Assembly: GCF_020184175.1 (NCBI RefSeq)
Contig: NC_065530.1
Coordinates: 15,229,260-15,293,259 of the forward strand
DNA length: 64,000 nucleotides
DNA from: Aphis gossypii
Lineage: Eukaryota; Arthropoda; Insecta; Hemiptera; Aphididae
Direction of reading: 5' to 3'
The notes below the pieces were generated by a model, which did no database searches, was not told the DNA's origin, and saw nothing but the letters and a program-made list of their open reading frames with translations. This document shows, piece after piece, positions 50,501 to 61,500 of this stretch (its first letter is position 1; the number at the start of each line of letters is the position of its first letter). The translations under genes were made by a program, and so were the position numbers.

Positions 50501-52549
50501 TGAAAGGCGTATACAACACCTACATATGGGAATGCGTGTACCTCAATACATAGCTCCACCACCACCACTACCACCAGGTTACAATAATAATATTACTATA
50601 AGTATTGAACAAATTTTAATTTATTATTTAACAGGAATTAGAGATGATCAAAATCAACAATTTTTGGATCAAGCTAGTTTCAGGTATGTCTTTCATAAAT
50701 TAAATGTATGTTTAAATAAAGATTATTTTTGTATTTTTTATTTCTTTACTATGCAGTATATATTATTTTAACTTCTTTTTCTTCTTTTTTTCTTGCAATT
50801 AATAGAAAAATATAATTTATTAGTATTTACCTATAAATTATAGTATTGCCTTTATACTTGCTTTTTAGAATTGCTGCTGAAAGTGAACCTCGATCAAGGC
50901 AACCAATCACTGCATTGACTAATGTTGAACACAATTACAATTTAAGTGTATTACCTCCTTGTAAGTTAATTGTTTATTTATTTATTTTTTTTAATGAAAC
51001 TAAACTCTCTTATTTTTTTTATAACAACAAAAAATAATAATTATTAATAACTAATTTATTATAATAATAACTTCAAATTCACTTATGCAATTTATGTCAC
51101 ACAAAGTAATTCATGAACTTAGTTAGCTTTGAAACAATTAAAAATATGTTATATAGTTTAATGGAAATTAAATAGAAATTATCATTCTGTAAGATATTAA
51201 ATAATATAATGAACTATTAAAATTAATTTATTTTAAATAATATGTAATAGTATATTATAGTATAATAGTATTATATAAATAGGTAGGTAGCTGGGTTGAT
51301 GAATAATGAATGATGATTTTTATATTATCTATATTATTTATTTTTATTATTTTTATTTATTTATTCATGCTTACAGTGATAAATTTTAATAATCAATAAG
51401 TTGATATTATATTATATTGGTAAAAAATAATTTAAACCATAATTATTAAACTAATTTATTAAATTTTAAATATTTTTGTTTTTAGACTAAATTAGAGTAT
51501 GTAGGTATTATTTAATTAAGATAACTGTAATACATTTACAAATACACGTTATATTTTTAATATTTTGATATTAAAGCAGAAATTACAAAGTATGTAATAC
51601 CTGAGTTATGTTTGTGTATATTATGATTTTTCTCATTTTTTCAACTGTAGATTTTTTTAAAGTTTTGATGCAAGCGTTAATTGTGTCAATGGGACACATA
51701 CGTTACATTTATATTGTAATATAAAGTTATAAATGTTTGTATTACAACCTGAGTAGATCTACTATATGTGTAACTATAATTGTTTTATTTACTTATTTGA
51801 TCGACTCTTAAAGTCTCTAATTATTCTCTGTACTGAGGGTAATAACATCCAGTATAAAAAAAAAGTAAATACCAACTAAACTCGATTTTAGTTTATAGTT
51901 AAATTAATACTATTAAAAATAATGGAGTACTTTTTTTGTCCACAGATATATGTAGAAACGATATAAAATAAATTAAAAAACATTGTAAAACTAAAATTTT
52001 TTTCATTTAACTCATTTTCTAAAATAAAAACATAAACTTCAAGTGCATTTTAATAAATTAATAACCGATATCTAACCTTTATTGTATACATTTTAGTTGT
52101 TAAAATAGAAGTTTATAAAATAAGTTATTTATATATAAATTTAGGTGTATTAATGAATATTATTGTTTTATATTTTCAGGGCTAACTGAGAGTTCAACTC
52201 AGTCTAGTGATTTTAATGGAAATAGAAATTCTAAAACATTTCCACATCCTCGTGATGGTCCATATATGCCTCAATTGTCTGAATCACACGAACATCAATT
52301 ATATTCCAATCGATATGTTAGTATTTTATTTAAATTTTATAATTTTTTTTAATTTATATAAAGTAAATAGTAATATTTTCTGTATAAAATGTATAGCCTT
52401 TAGATCAAATCAGTGACACTGAATCATTAGAATATCCATCTGTTTTTGAACCAGAGACTTATTCATTAACCGATGTTCATTCAAGAAGACGAGATCGGTC
52501 GAATAATAATATCGAAAATGAACCTGGAAACAGTAATAGTTACAGGTGA
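38520..52549 (+). CDS. cnk: Connector enhancer of KSR (CNK) scaffold protein, 18 coding exons
   Basis: Eighteen exons with GT-AG borders join into about 1379 codons with consistent phase. CNK proteins are membrane-associated scaffolds that link Ras signalling to Raf/KSR and MAPK activation. Domains by residue: SAM about 7-72 (exons 1-2), CRIC about 75-217 (exons 3-4), PDZ about 215-295 (exons 5-6; GFYIVPS, IEAGDEIVQVN), a long polar and proline-rich linker about 340-890 (exons 6-8), PH about 900-1008 (exons 9-10; CEYQGWLYQR, ending MWLDWFS), then a serine/asparagine-rich tail. The order and the PDZ and pre-PH sequences match insect and vertebrate CNK. The ATG at 38520 is chosen because an in-frame TAA lies 6 nt upstream and the SAM domain starts directly after it. 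The end is the TGA at 52547; AG|GTGATA there could also be a weak donor, so a longer C-terminus is not excluded. Length is comparable to Drosophila CNK. The Raf-inhibitory region of the fly protein was not identified. Confidence 0.96.
38657..38820 (+). CDS. cnk: cnk coding exon 2 (SAM core)
   Basis: Acceptor AATAG, donor GTAAGT. Encodes the rest of the SAM domain (GQKLLDMQPNDLDKIGVQ, then GHQELILEAVDLLRNF), the typical SAM C-terminal helices. Ends in phase 0. Confidence 0.95.
39628..39809 (+). CDS. cnk: cnk coding exon 3 (CRIC, first half)
   Basis: Acceptor TTTCTAG, donor AG|GTTTGA. Encodes the start of the CRIC domain (LLALRLSCSAHSLYKDIKQ) up to LVNWLNR. The CRIC domain is characteristic of the CNK family. 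Confidence 0.93.
39895..40141 (+). CDS. cnk: cnk coding exon 4 (CRIC, second half)
   Basis: Acceptor TTTTTAG, donor CTG|GTAATA. Contains RPPFCGQPHY and a helical stretch ending LKKRSGESL, which runs straight into the PDZ carboxylate-binding loop of exon 5. Reading through the donor gives a hydrophobic run and then a stop, which is intron and not a membrane segment. Confidence 0.93.
40915..41043 (+). CDS. cnk: cnk coding exon 5 (PDZ, first half)
   Basis: Acceptor TTTTCAG, donor GTG|GTAAGA, 43 codons, phase 0-0. GFYIVPSFHG forms the PDZ binding loop region and KIEAGDEIVQVNYQTV is the conserved second half of the fold, close to vertebrate CNK PDZ sequences. Confidence 0.94.
42045..42280 (+). 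CDS. cnk: cnk coding exon 6 (PDZ, second half)
   Basis: Acceptor ATTTCAG, donor AA|GTAAGT. VGWQARQVMALLEE and IFLTLKKRPRH complete the PDZ domain; VGWQ and LTLKKRP are strongly CNK-like. The remainder starts the linker. Confidence 0.94.
42630..42910. mobile_element. Probable hAT-like element fragment inside cnk intron 6
   Basis: A GC-rich left part (CAGGGTTAGGGGCTAGGGGC, then CCCCCCGGGC) and a right part (GGGCCCCTTC, GGACCCGTGC) flank an AT-rich centre. This resembles the ends of a degraded small DNA transposon, but target duplications and exact ends could not be fixed. Confidence 0.4.
43212..43491 (+). CDS. cnk: cnk coding exon 7 (linker)
   Basis: Acceptor TTTTTAG, donor CAG|GTACTT. Encodes a serine-rich linker with an acidic patch (SSGDESELESANCSS) followed by basic QRRATISGASP, a plausible phosphorylation region. 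The frame joins on to FWNELKQ of exon 8. Confidence 0.9.
45814..47197 (+). CDS. cnk: cnk coding exon 8 (long proline-rich linker)
   Basis: The largest exon, 1384 nt after a 2.3-kb intron; acceptor TTTTCAG, donor A|GTAATT at 47198. The donor is chosen because it gives the phase needed by exon 9 (joining NPLIA to KRRNISAKELG, the conserved lead-in to the PH domain); reading on gives a stop at 47221. Encodes an asparagine/serine-rich disordered linker with two copies of PKPPPPR (46381-46401 and 46489-46509) and a third proline block PPVPPPRPSKP near 47053, which are candidate SH3 ligands. Confidence 0.93.
47274..47425 (+). CDS. cnk: cnk coding exon 9 (PH, first half)
   Basis: Acceptor TTTTTAG, donor GAA|GTATGA. 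Encodes RRNISAKELGMCEYQGWLYQ and the first PH strands (QWIKGWFIIKGTTFYGF). The motif before the PH domain is a CNK hallmark. Confidence 0.94.
47483..47678 (+). CDS. cnk: cnk coding exon 10 (PH, second half)
   Basis: Acceptor TTTTTTAG after a 57-nt intron, donor A|GTAAAA. Contains the last PH strands and the C-terminal helix with the conserved tryptophan (DDLSMWLDWFSTATI). Confidence 0.93.
48260..48271 (+). repeat. Homopolymer G run (12 nt) in cnk intron 10
   Basis: Twelve consecutive G within a GC-richer patch (48200-48310), about 370 bp before exon 11. Confidence 0.95.
48642..48846 (+). CDS. cnk: cnk coding exon 11 (tail)
   Basis: Acceptor TTGTTAG, donor AC|GTAAGT. Encodes an acidic stretch (SETDGEEDDDLNENHE) and a serine/histidine-rich stretch. 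Phase 1 in and phase 2 out agree with its neighbours. Confidence 0.88.
49149..49385. mobile_element. hAT-type MITE (237 bp) inside cnk intron 11
   Basis: Left end TAGTGGCGCCGAAGT and right end, read inverted, CAGTGGCGTCAAAGT match as terminal inverted repeats. The flanks ATAATACT (49141-49148) and GTAATACT (49386-49393) are an 8-bp duplication with one mismatch. It sits in an intron, clear of both splice sites. Confidence 0.76.
49526..49762 (+). CDS. cnk: cnk coding exon 12 (tail)
   Basis: Acceptor TTTTTAG, donor AA|GTAAAT. Encodes a lysine-rich stretch, then DRKHWKFLGMGMIGRDS and QYRSYRRVPPTVPK. The tyrosines next to arginines are possible kinase targets (inference). Confidence 0.88.
50274..50372 (+). 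CDS. cnk: cnk coding exon 13 (tail)
   Basis: Acceptor ATTTTAG, donor AG|GTACCA, 99 nt. Encodes SDIYPTSQINHNRPADMVDY and part of the disordered tail. It is followed by a 65-nt intron. Confidence 0.85.
50438..50577 (+). CDS. cnk: cnk coding exon 14 (tail, helix plus polyproline)
   Basis: Acceptor CATTAG, donor CAG|GTTACA. Encodes a predicted helix (ITLESFIQSRQDERRIQHL) and the proline run APPPPLPPG. The next intron, 50578-50634, is only 57 nt and free of stops in frame. Confidence 0.85.
50635..50683 (+). CDS. cnk: cnk coding exon 15 (tail, 49 nt)
   Basis: Acceptor TTAACAG, donor CAG|GTATGT. Short exon encoding GIRDDQNQQFLDQASFR; the phases join exons 14 and 16. Confidence 0.82.
50869..50960 (+). 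CDS. cnk: cnk coding exon 16 (tail)
   Basis: Acceptor TTTTTAG, donor T|GTAAGT. Encodes RIAAESEPRSRQPITALTNV and part of the tail. It is followed by a 1.2-kb intron. Confidence 0.84.
52180..52316 (+). CDS. cnk: cnk coding exon 17 (tail)
   Basis: Acceptor TTTTCAG, donor TAT|GTTAGT (weaker than consensus). Encodes WLTESSTQSSDFNGNRNSK and a histidine-rich stretch. Confidence 0.82.
52397..52549 (+). CDS. cnk: cnk terminal coding exon 18
   Basis: Acceptor TGTATAG; phase 0 entry. Encodes PLDQISDTESLEYPSVFEPE and ends SNSYR followed by TGA. AGGTGATA at the end could be read as a donor, which would extend the protein, but no convincing next exon was found. Confidence 0.8.
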   Translation, partial: PLDQISDTESLEYPSVFEPETYSLTDVHSRRRDRSNNNIENEPGNSNSYR

Positions 52550-55500
52550 TAAATGTATAGATTTAAAGGTACTGTTTTTTTGTATTTTATTCATTAGATT
52601 ATATGTATTAATTTGTTTCCTTAAATTTATACCTAGAAAAATTGTTTAATATCAAACATGTATACATATGTATAACAGAATTTATTTAATTTATATAACA
52701 AAAATTACTCTTAATATGATATTTTTTCATACATCACACAAAAATCCTAACTAAATATAATTACTTGAAAATGTGTGTTTTTATCAAAGTATTATATTAG
52801 TTTAATAATTGTTGTGATCTATTTATTTTTGTGAACTTTTATTTACTGTTGAAATATAATATTTTATAGTAGTGTTTAAATTCTGACTGTTGATTTTCAT
52901 TAAATATTTTATCATTTATAATATGTTTTAATTCTTTAAATAATATATTTATATATTATTATATATTAATGGTATGCTTAAAAATAAAAATATGATTAAT
53001 AATATGAATAATCTTATTAACTTTATAATGTTAATCATTTAAATATAATTGAATGTATTTATTTTTAATCATAATCATAGGTGTGTGTAGACTTAAATTT
53101 CTGGTCGAGTCCGGAACAACTGGAACAAATTAGTACCCTAATACTGAGACAGTATCCCTAACTTTTTTTATATACCTTTTCTTGTTGTACATTAGAAATT
53201 GTGAATATTTATTAGTACACTATGGTATAATACATAGAATCAAGTTTAATGTAAAATAAATGTAGGTAAATCCAATCATTCATAAAAATAAAAATACATT
53301 ACATAACATTAAAAAAAAAAAAAAATGGTTTAATATTAAAAATTAAATATGCTCATTCTAATACATAATAAATTTACATATTATAATTATAATATTTTTT
53401 TATTATATAATAGTTATGATAAAAGTAAGATTATAAATGAATTCTCCTATTTTCCATAGTTTTAAATTCGTTTAGGTACTCAATTTATACTTTTACACAC
53501 ATGGTTTGTAATTTTGTATTAGTTCTCTAGTAACTAGTTCATTACATCCAATTAAAAATAAAACATTCTGGTTGACTGAATGAGAGTTGTATTTGTAAAT
53601 TTCACTTAGCTATTCCCTACCCTCATCTTAAAATTCTTTATCTAGTCTGTGTCCCAGAATTAAAAAACCCTTTTGAGCTGCCATTGTACAGTTTTTTTTA
53701 TGTTTTACCACTAAAAAGTAAAATTTGCTGTGCAAATATTTTAACCAGGGTATATTATGTTAAATTTTATATTACATTTTAAACAGAGAACATTGTATTA
53801 AATGTGTCAAACATTTCTCTAACTTTATTATTATTTGAACAATACGATTTATTATTATTTTCAAACTGAATATCACAAGACGACTATTGAGTATTAAATT
53901 TAATATGAATAAAATGCTTTTACGTATTTACTCCATCTTAAAACTATTATTAATTTAATTTTTTTTTTCCCAAAGATTCATGTAAAGCGTATTGTGTTAG
54001 TTTTAAAGTAGTAATAATTATACAATACCTACCTTAGAATACGTTTTTTTTTATTCTGCGGCAATATACTATTCAATTTGATGATAACAACCTTGAAAGT
54101 TCATTGTTCAATGATACAGTGACTGAAAGAAAATCCAGTATTTGACTTGAAAAATCGTAATTTTGAAATTAGTCAACGAAAAATAATGCCCTGGTTATTA
54201 TTGGTAAACAATTAAATGTGGAAAATTACCCCAACTTATAAACCTTATTTTCGTAATTGCAGATCACACTGTTAACCTTTTTTTTTTTTATTAATTTTTC
54301 TATATCAAATTGCAATGAAGGGCGGTTTAAATTACATACATTCATTAGCGATTAACAATTAAAATATTCCATTTTATTGAAAATATCCATAATAACATGT
54401 TAGCGGTTATACCTATCTACGTAATGACTATGTTTGAAGGAGAAAAAAACGAATTAAGTAACTTGTTTTCTTCAAAAATTTATTTTTCATATCAATTTTC
54501 AATAGTACAAACTACAAAGTGACAAAATGTTATCGTACATTTAACCTTAATCATAATTTATATATGTACAGTTGTATCTATAATATAATATAATATAATA
54601 TAGATTATTATAATTTTTTATAACATACAAGGTGATTTATTCAATCGACAATCGTAAATCAATTCTATCAGTTTCATCAATATTGTAGATAACAATTTAA
54701 CATAAATCGCTGGAAACATTCGTTCCTTTTTTTTTTTTTTAACTTTTAATTGTTGAGCCGCAAACTATTTTTATACATATTTACAATAAATTACATTTTT
54801 CATAATGTACATAGAATATTATAGGCGTTACATAAAGAGGTTTAACCCCTAAAACTCCTGAAGTAATATTATTCACGACTTTATGAGTAAATTGATACTT
54901 CTAGCTCCCCTTCTCCTCCAGCATATATGATACAGATTAAACATTAAAGAAATGTGAATATTATTTATTATATATAGTTAAAAATGTTCATACATTTTCG
55001 TTTCCATACACAATTAAAATAAAATAATATAAGTAATTTAAAAAAATCGTGGGATAGTTACACCACAAATTTTGGTGCACTAGAAAGAACTGTTTTAAAT
55101 TCATAATTTTAGCACGCTACTCATAATGAATAAGTTGGAATTTTGTAATGTATGTATTTATTTTAGTTAAAAATATAAGCATTTTTAATATTTTAAAACA
55201 AAAATATATATAATTATGCTTTATGTAATTATACAATTATATTTTGTAATAACTATATACCTATTATTAAGTAGTTTAAACATTTTTGAACAAATAGGTA
55301 GGAACTAATTGGTCATCTTCATCATCACTTAAGTTTTTTAAATTAAACTAAACCATTCGGGTGTAACATGTGGCATTGTGTTTTTGCTTTTAAATAGGTA
55401 CTCTATATTTTGTTTGTTTTATTACAATTTATTGCTGTAAAATAACATTTGTGACGATGTGATTTTAATGTTTTCATTGATTTACTGTAATTATTATCTT

Positions 55501-56759
55501 TATTTTTTTGATTTTTAAAAAGATCCTTTAAAAAAAAAAAAAATGGTCAAAAGACTGATGTAAAAAAAGGTATATCTACCTAATTTTAAATGGAAATTGG
55601 AACCATTATATTAGTATACATTTAAATCAATATTTTACGCAAATAATAATATATAAACAATGAATATTTATGTTTATAATTGAATATTATATAATTACTA
55701 TTGATCGATTATTTAGTATATTTTATGCTATATCGACATTGACTTTGCTCTATAATTATGATCGTAAATAATAACAATAAAAATAGGTATTAAACACTAG
55801 TACTAATGTGTCTATTGAAGCCTATAGATTAAAATTTAGGATAGATATATGCAATTGTTTCATAGATCATAATACCTAATAGAGTATAAACATCGTGATG
55901 AATAGTGTACATAACTTCAAACTTGTATGATATTTGAGACTAATGGAATAAAACCTGACCTATGTACTGTAAAAAAAAAAATTTTTTTTTGTAGGTAGGT
56001 AACGCTTAAATTTGGAAATAAGTATATATATTTTTTATTTATAAGCCATTGCGAAGATTTATTATTAATTATTATTAATCAATAATATTTTAGTACATTC
56101 TTTAATTTTTATCTAATGAATAATATAATACAGTGACACAATTTTTTATACCAGCTTCTAATATCCTCAGGTTAATAAACCGGAATAAATTGAATTACAG
56201 GGTGAGACTGATACGTTGGGCCATGCCTTTATAGCAAACCAGCTATAGGTATAAATACGTTTATACTTGGTACACAAGTCAAAAGTGTACAATTACAAGT
56301 TTATATCTACACGGCATAAACTTGATAAACCCAAGTCAATAAGATAATATCGCGTATCCACCTGTTAATTAAATGAATTAGTAATTACTCAGAATAATTT
56401 TTAATTGCCTAAATAATATTTACTTTTACCAAATGAAAATGCATTTTTAACGTTTTTTCATATAAAATTAAAAACCAAGTATAGAATTAGTTATATTATT
56501 TTGAAAATAAAAACACGCGTAACAATTTTTATAAACAGAACAATTATTAATTATAGTGAAACGTATGGAAAAAATTATGATTAAACTGAGAAGTGTAAAG
56601 TTATGTAACGTAAGCTCTTGACCAAGAGCATCTGCAGACATTTTTTTAAAGGTAAAAAGCAAAATAATTTGCCACTATACAGTATACACACATACAAGAT
56701 GATCTATTCAAGTGTCCGGACTTATTTTAATTCTTTAATAGCTTAATACTTTGGTATAA
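52550..56759. other. cnk 3' flank and AT-rich DNA
   Basis: The cnk 3' UTR must begin at 52550. AATAAA-like signals occur repeatedly (for example about 53256), so the polyadenylation site cannot be picked. No other gene is recognised; a short minus frame at 56468-56662 is unsupported. Confidence 0.5.
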
Positions 56760-57430
56760 TAAAGATTTGAATAGTGTTGTGATAGGTCTGGTAGAGATCT
56801 AAAGAAGAATTCAAAGTTAAATAGATTTCCTAGTGATTGGAGTTTATTAAGTGAGCCGTGTTGTCCGGGTTCTTACATGAAATGTAACATACGAACGAGT
56901 GTTGTATTGAGATACGTGGAAAAATAAACGATCAAGAATAAAAAGGCAAGATATGATTTGTATCCATTAACTAATTATCTTTCTTATATAAATTAATATA
57001 AGAAAGATATTTTACGACGGGTTGAGAGAGAATCGAGCTTTAAATTAATTTGTAGGAATATAATTAAAGATTCATCTATAGTGCGCATTGGTTATTAATA
57101 TTTTTTATATCCTATAAATCGTATCATATTTCTTATGTACTTTTTCGGAGTTTTCTTTATGCGATTTTGTAGATTCAGCGATTCCATATAAATATGTAAT
57201 TAATCCATATTCCAGACTTTCCAGTATGGAAAGGCTTAAGCGCAAAAATAATTCTGAGTCAGTTAATTACATCGAAAGATTTGGTAGCTCTAATTAAAAA
57301 TCCAAGAGTTTTGATAGCTTTAAGACAAATCTGATCGATGTGGCTGAACAATTGGAGGTTGTATTGAAATTAATACCGAAGTCCGGTGTATTATATCATA
57401 CTCAAGTAGATTGTTTTCGCCTATCAAATA
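56760..57430 (-). mobile_element. LINE (Jockey/R1-type) reverse transcriptase C-terminal remnant
   Basis: Minus-strand translation in several frames gives pieces typical of the region after the RT domain in insect non-LTR elements: CLKAIKTLGFLIRATKSFDV near 57310-57340, IW and IYKIA further on, LKLDSLSTRRKISFLYKLI near 57000-57060, then LVNGYKSYLAF, and NTRSYVTFHVR near 56900. In-frame stops and frame changes are frequent, so the copy is dead. A short inverted duplication (56981-57012) interrupts the reading near FLYKLI. Confidence 0.68.
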
Positions 57431-58079
57431 ATTAAATGCGATGAAACATTACAGTGAAAACAGTACTTATTAGCCTTTACTTGTCACTCACAATAAGATA
57501 CCATTGCTCACAAACCACCCAGAGACCAACACCAAAGTATCTCCGTGGTAAATTAATATATTATTTATTTTTAAATTAGCTATATTATTCCACAGAAATC
57601 TATCGACAAATTCTGATTTAAAAGTACCACCTACCTAAACATTAAAAAAATTATATATTTTAATGAAAAAAAGTAAAATAGATGTATTATTTATATTTAC
57701 CACATGTAGGTATATAACGAATACTTTTGGGACATACTGCGTCAATAATATTGTATTGTTGAATATCGAAGACACAGGCGTAAGACAAAGCGACACCGAG
57801 GGAGATGAAAGTTCAAAAAAGTTGTTTGAGAAAACATAATCTGTTATGTAGATAGCAGCACAGTTTAAAAGCCTGCCGATTTCTATAGTTAATTGTACAG
57901 CTTACACCTTGGGTCCTGTTTATATTGTTCAACGTACGGTGGGGGATTGTGATGTCATTGTCATAATGGACTATATAGTATTTAACATCGGTTATCAGCG
58001 GCTATATAGTAAACATGTAGTGGAATAGAATATTGTAATTATTAAACGAACGTTATCGTTTTATATTAGCACATACACA
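57431..58079. other. Spacer between LINE remnant and the 58-kb island
   Basis: Mixed composition with no open frame or repeat end identified. The patch 57770-57960 is GC-richer but has stops in all frames. Confidence 0.5.
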
Positions 58080-58116
58080 TAAGTTCTGTAGAAGGTTCAC
58101 TAGGCATTAGTTTCGG

Positions 58117-58180
58117 TCAGTGGACGGACGTCTTTCGTACTGGTTCACACATAATAGGAAGAGCTCTGTCGATATTTTTC
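58117..58180 (+). promoter_or_regulatory. Candidate transcription start and non-coding first exon
   Basis: An initiator-like TCAGT at 58117-58121 is followed 60 bp later by a consensus donor TTC|GTAAGTAT at 58181, in a CpG-richer stretch (58080-58500). No ATG-led frame of note lies between them. It could be the untranslated first exon of a plus-strand gene whose coding part lies beyond 64000. Confidence 0.4.
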
Positions 58181-58524
58181 GTAAGTATCTACACACACAT
58201 TTAGCTTCGATACGACCAAGATACTAGTAGATATTAAAAAATGTCAATAACTTTCGTTAGGAATATCATATGATTCATATTAAATAATAATAATAATAAT
58301 ATTCATGTAATCGTATTATTGACGTGATATTATCACGAGCGTACACTGCGCAGGATCATTCACCATCGGGCACATTCGCACAGCTGCAAGGTTGTGCAAG
58401 GTGAACGTGTTTTGAGGTTATATAGGTCACTGACGACCGACAAGCGCGGTAATTTAATTTTTCTTATTAGTTTGTTATCCGGTACGTTATCCTTCGAACG
58501 GTCAACAGGTGTCAGGTGTGCATT

Positions 58525-58553
58525 TTGTTTTTATTTATTTATTTATTTATTTT
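58525..58553. repeat. (TTTA)n microsatellite
   Basis: TTTATTTATTTATTTATTTA-type run of about six tetramers. Confidence 0.85.
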
Positions 58554-58559
58554 TCGAAT

Positions 58560-61500
58560 TATCAAATAATTTTTACATTATTTATAATTTTTATTTATTT
58601 TAAAATAATATATTAAGAATTGTTGAACGTTCATTTACGTATTTAAATAAAAATTTTCATAGTTGGTTTTTTGCTGCGATTTGTAAAAATCTTTTATTGT
58701 ATAGGTATTTTCCGTTAATGAAAAGGTATTAGCCTATAAACAAATTGTTATAATACTTAGTTATATAGTTTAACTTAAATCATTTAAATATAATATATAA
58801 CTAAAGGGTAGGTATAGAGATAAATTTACATTGACTAACTTATTTATTATTGTTAAATATTATGGAAAGCATTTAGCATTTTTGAGGAAAAATCATTTAT
58901 TAATAAGTATGATATTCTTAGAAAACTTCACTTTTCAAACTAAGATAGGTAGATAATTTATTCTATCCTTTTTTATTTCAAATATTTTATTATAAATATA
59001 AATAGGAAGTTACTTAATCATTTTTAAAAATTAATATTGTGATGGGTTAATATTTTGATATTTGTCAATAATTTAAATCGAACGTATTGAAGAAAAGTTT
59101 TTAAATTTAAAAAGTTAATATAGTAAAAAGCAGGAAAAATTGTTGAGTAACCTATATGGCTTTATGGAATTTTGCTTTATATTCAACTTGTTTTTCGTTA
59201 CTAGTTTATAGTATAAAGATTTTTTTTCTTTATTATGTAGTATTTATGTTAAAACTAATTAAAAACAGCTTTTCAAGGACCTTAATATATATTTTCCGAT
59301 GAAAGGACAATTTATTTTAATAAAGTAGTTTTCTTTGATTTAAATTTTATATACATAGTTATGTACATACATTTATGAAATGATAAAAGGTCATATTAAC
59401 AGAGTAAAGTTGAACGAGAACGAAAACTGCTCTTGATTGCCCTTTTCTAGAAATGCCCTTGAAAATTTACTACAATTTATTATTACTACAGTTATTAATA
59501 AATTATATAAATATCGAGATAACAATATCTTTAAAATTATTTGTTGCTATCAATAACTATGACTATAATATAGCCTGTAGCCTGTAGGTAATGTAGTATT
59601 AATTAAACGACGCCTTATTAAAATTTAATTATACTTAGGTAAATAGAATAATTTAAAAACCATTTATAATTTTACTTTCTTTATTTAGCAATTGGTTATT
59701 AATTCTTTAATAAACTTCCTCAGTGATTCGCGTGATTCGCGTAACTTTAATTGTCGTGAAGCTGCTGATACATTACATACACTGTTAGCTATTTATCTGC
59801 CATTCATCTTTTGAACGTAATTAACTTTCAAGCATCAATGATTATAGTGTATATATATATAGTCATTATGAGCCGCCATTTACTATAAAAATATAATATA
59901 TTAAAAATAAATTTTTATTTTAAAATTAATTAATGTATTTTAATTAAATATTATTTAATAATATAATATTAAACAATTAGCGTTATGCGTACTAGTATTT
60001 ATTTATAAGTAATTCATAGTAAAATAAAAATCTTTGTAATATTTTTAAAAATATAAATTGAAAGAAAAAATGATCCATTATTGTAGACTGTAGTAATAGT
60101 AGTAATAGAGATTATTTTGAAAAAAATAAAATGTATTCATAATTTCCTTAGGTATCTAGTATCTACCCATGCAAATGGTTTTACACTAATACATTAATAA
60201 TACCAAAAGGTTTTAGTTTTAATTCGTGGTTATTTCGTACATGTGTTGATTAAGTGCAATGTGTAATTAGTAATTTCCTACTCCCTAATCGATTTCTTAG
60301 AAATGGTCTTAAATCTTATAAATACTAAATGCCTAAAATCTGTATTATACTACATTTTGATTATTTTATTCGTACTTGAAATTTGTTTACTTTAACTTGA
60401 CGTATCTAATACATTTTATTATTTATGTATAGGATATTTATTGGTTATTATTGTTTAGGAGTATATAGACACATATTAGGTAACTATATATACCTAGTTA
60501 TGAATTATTAAGTAAATATATGCCTAACTAGGTACCTGTGTTGCTATTATGTATTATTGTTATTATGATTTTGCTTCGCATTCGCATGCCATTTATAATT
60601 TGGTATTAACAGTGTAAAGACGTGTAGTGTCATCGGTATTATATCGAAGTTTATAAAAAAAATAGTATAAATGAATTATGAATATTTAACTAAGTATCAG
60701 AATTTGACATTTGCTGGTGTATCGCTAATAACCATATATGTTTTATATAATGTAAAAATATAAAATATCCTTATTTATTATTTTACTATTTTTCGAATAC
60801 TTTTAAAAAAAGTTCTTCATGAAAATTGATTTTGATAACCTCAAGCATAAAACCAGATTTTCCAATACTCTATACTCATTACTCAGCACCTATTTTATTG
60901 ATGCTCAGACAGTATAGGTGACCTGATATAAATGGAATATATATACATATTGCTTTTTATTTTCGTTATTAATATATACTATTTTATTTTGTTTTAAAAT
61001 ATATGATTTGTGTATGTCAATTTTATATCATATACGTCGTGATTTTAATTTTTATAACGAACTGTTGTTTATACCTATTTTTAAAGATCCAAAATGATCC
61101 TGCGCTATCACCTCCAGTTTTCTATATTTTTTGTCACCTCTAATCGAAGTTATATTGTAATGATTTTTTATTTTAAGTATTAAATGCAATATGCATATAA
61201 ACATTTTTTGGTTTTGTCTAAAAAAGAATATCTATCACAATAGTGTTTGGCGAAAATAAGGATGTGTTTTACCAAAATTTGTATTCTGATTTTCTGAATT
61301 GTTCTGCATATTTATTAGCTTTTACAAATGTTAACTTCTGCGCAATAGCGGCATGCTGTATTGATGTTTCCTAATTGTGATTTCGTGACTTAATATGCTC
61401 AGACGGCAGACCTTAGTATTTATGGCTCACGTGATTCACAAATAGTGAGAGGAATTTCATAGGGATAATCTTTAATCGAAATTTTAAAGACTTTATATTA

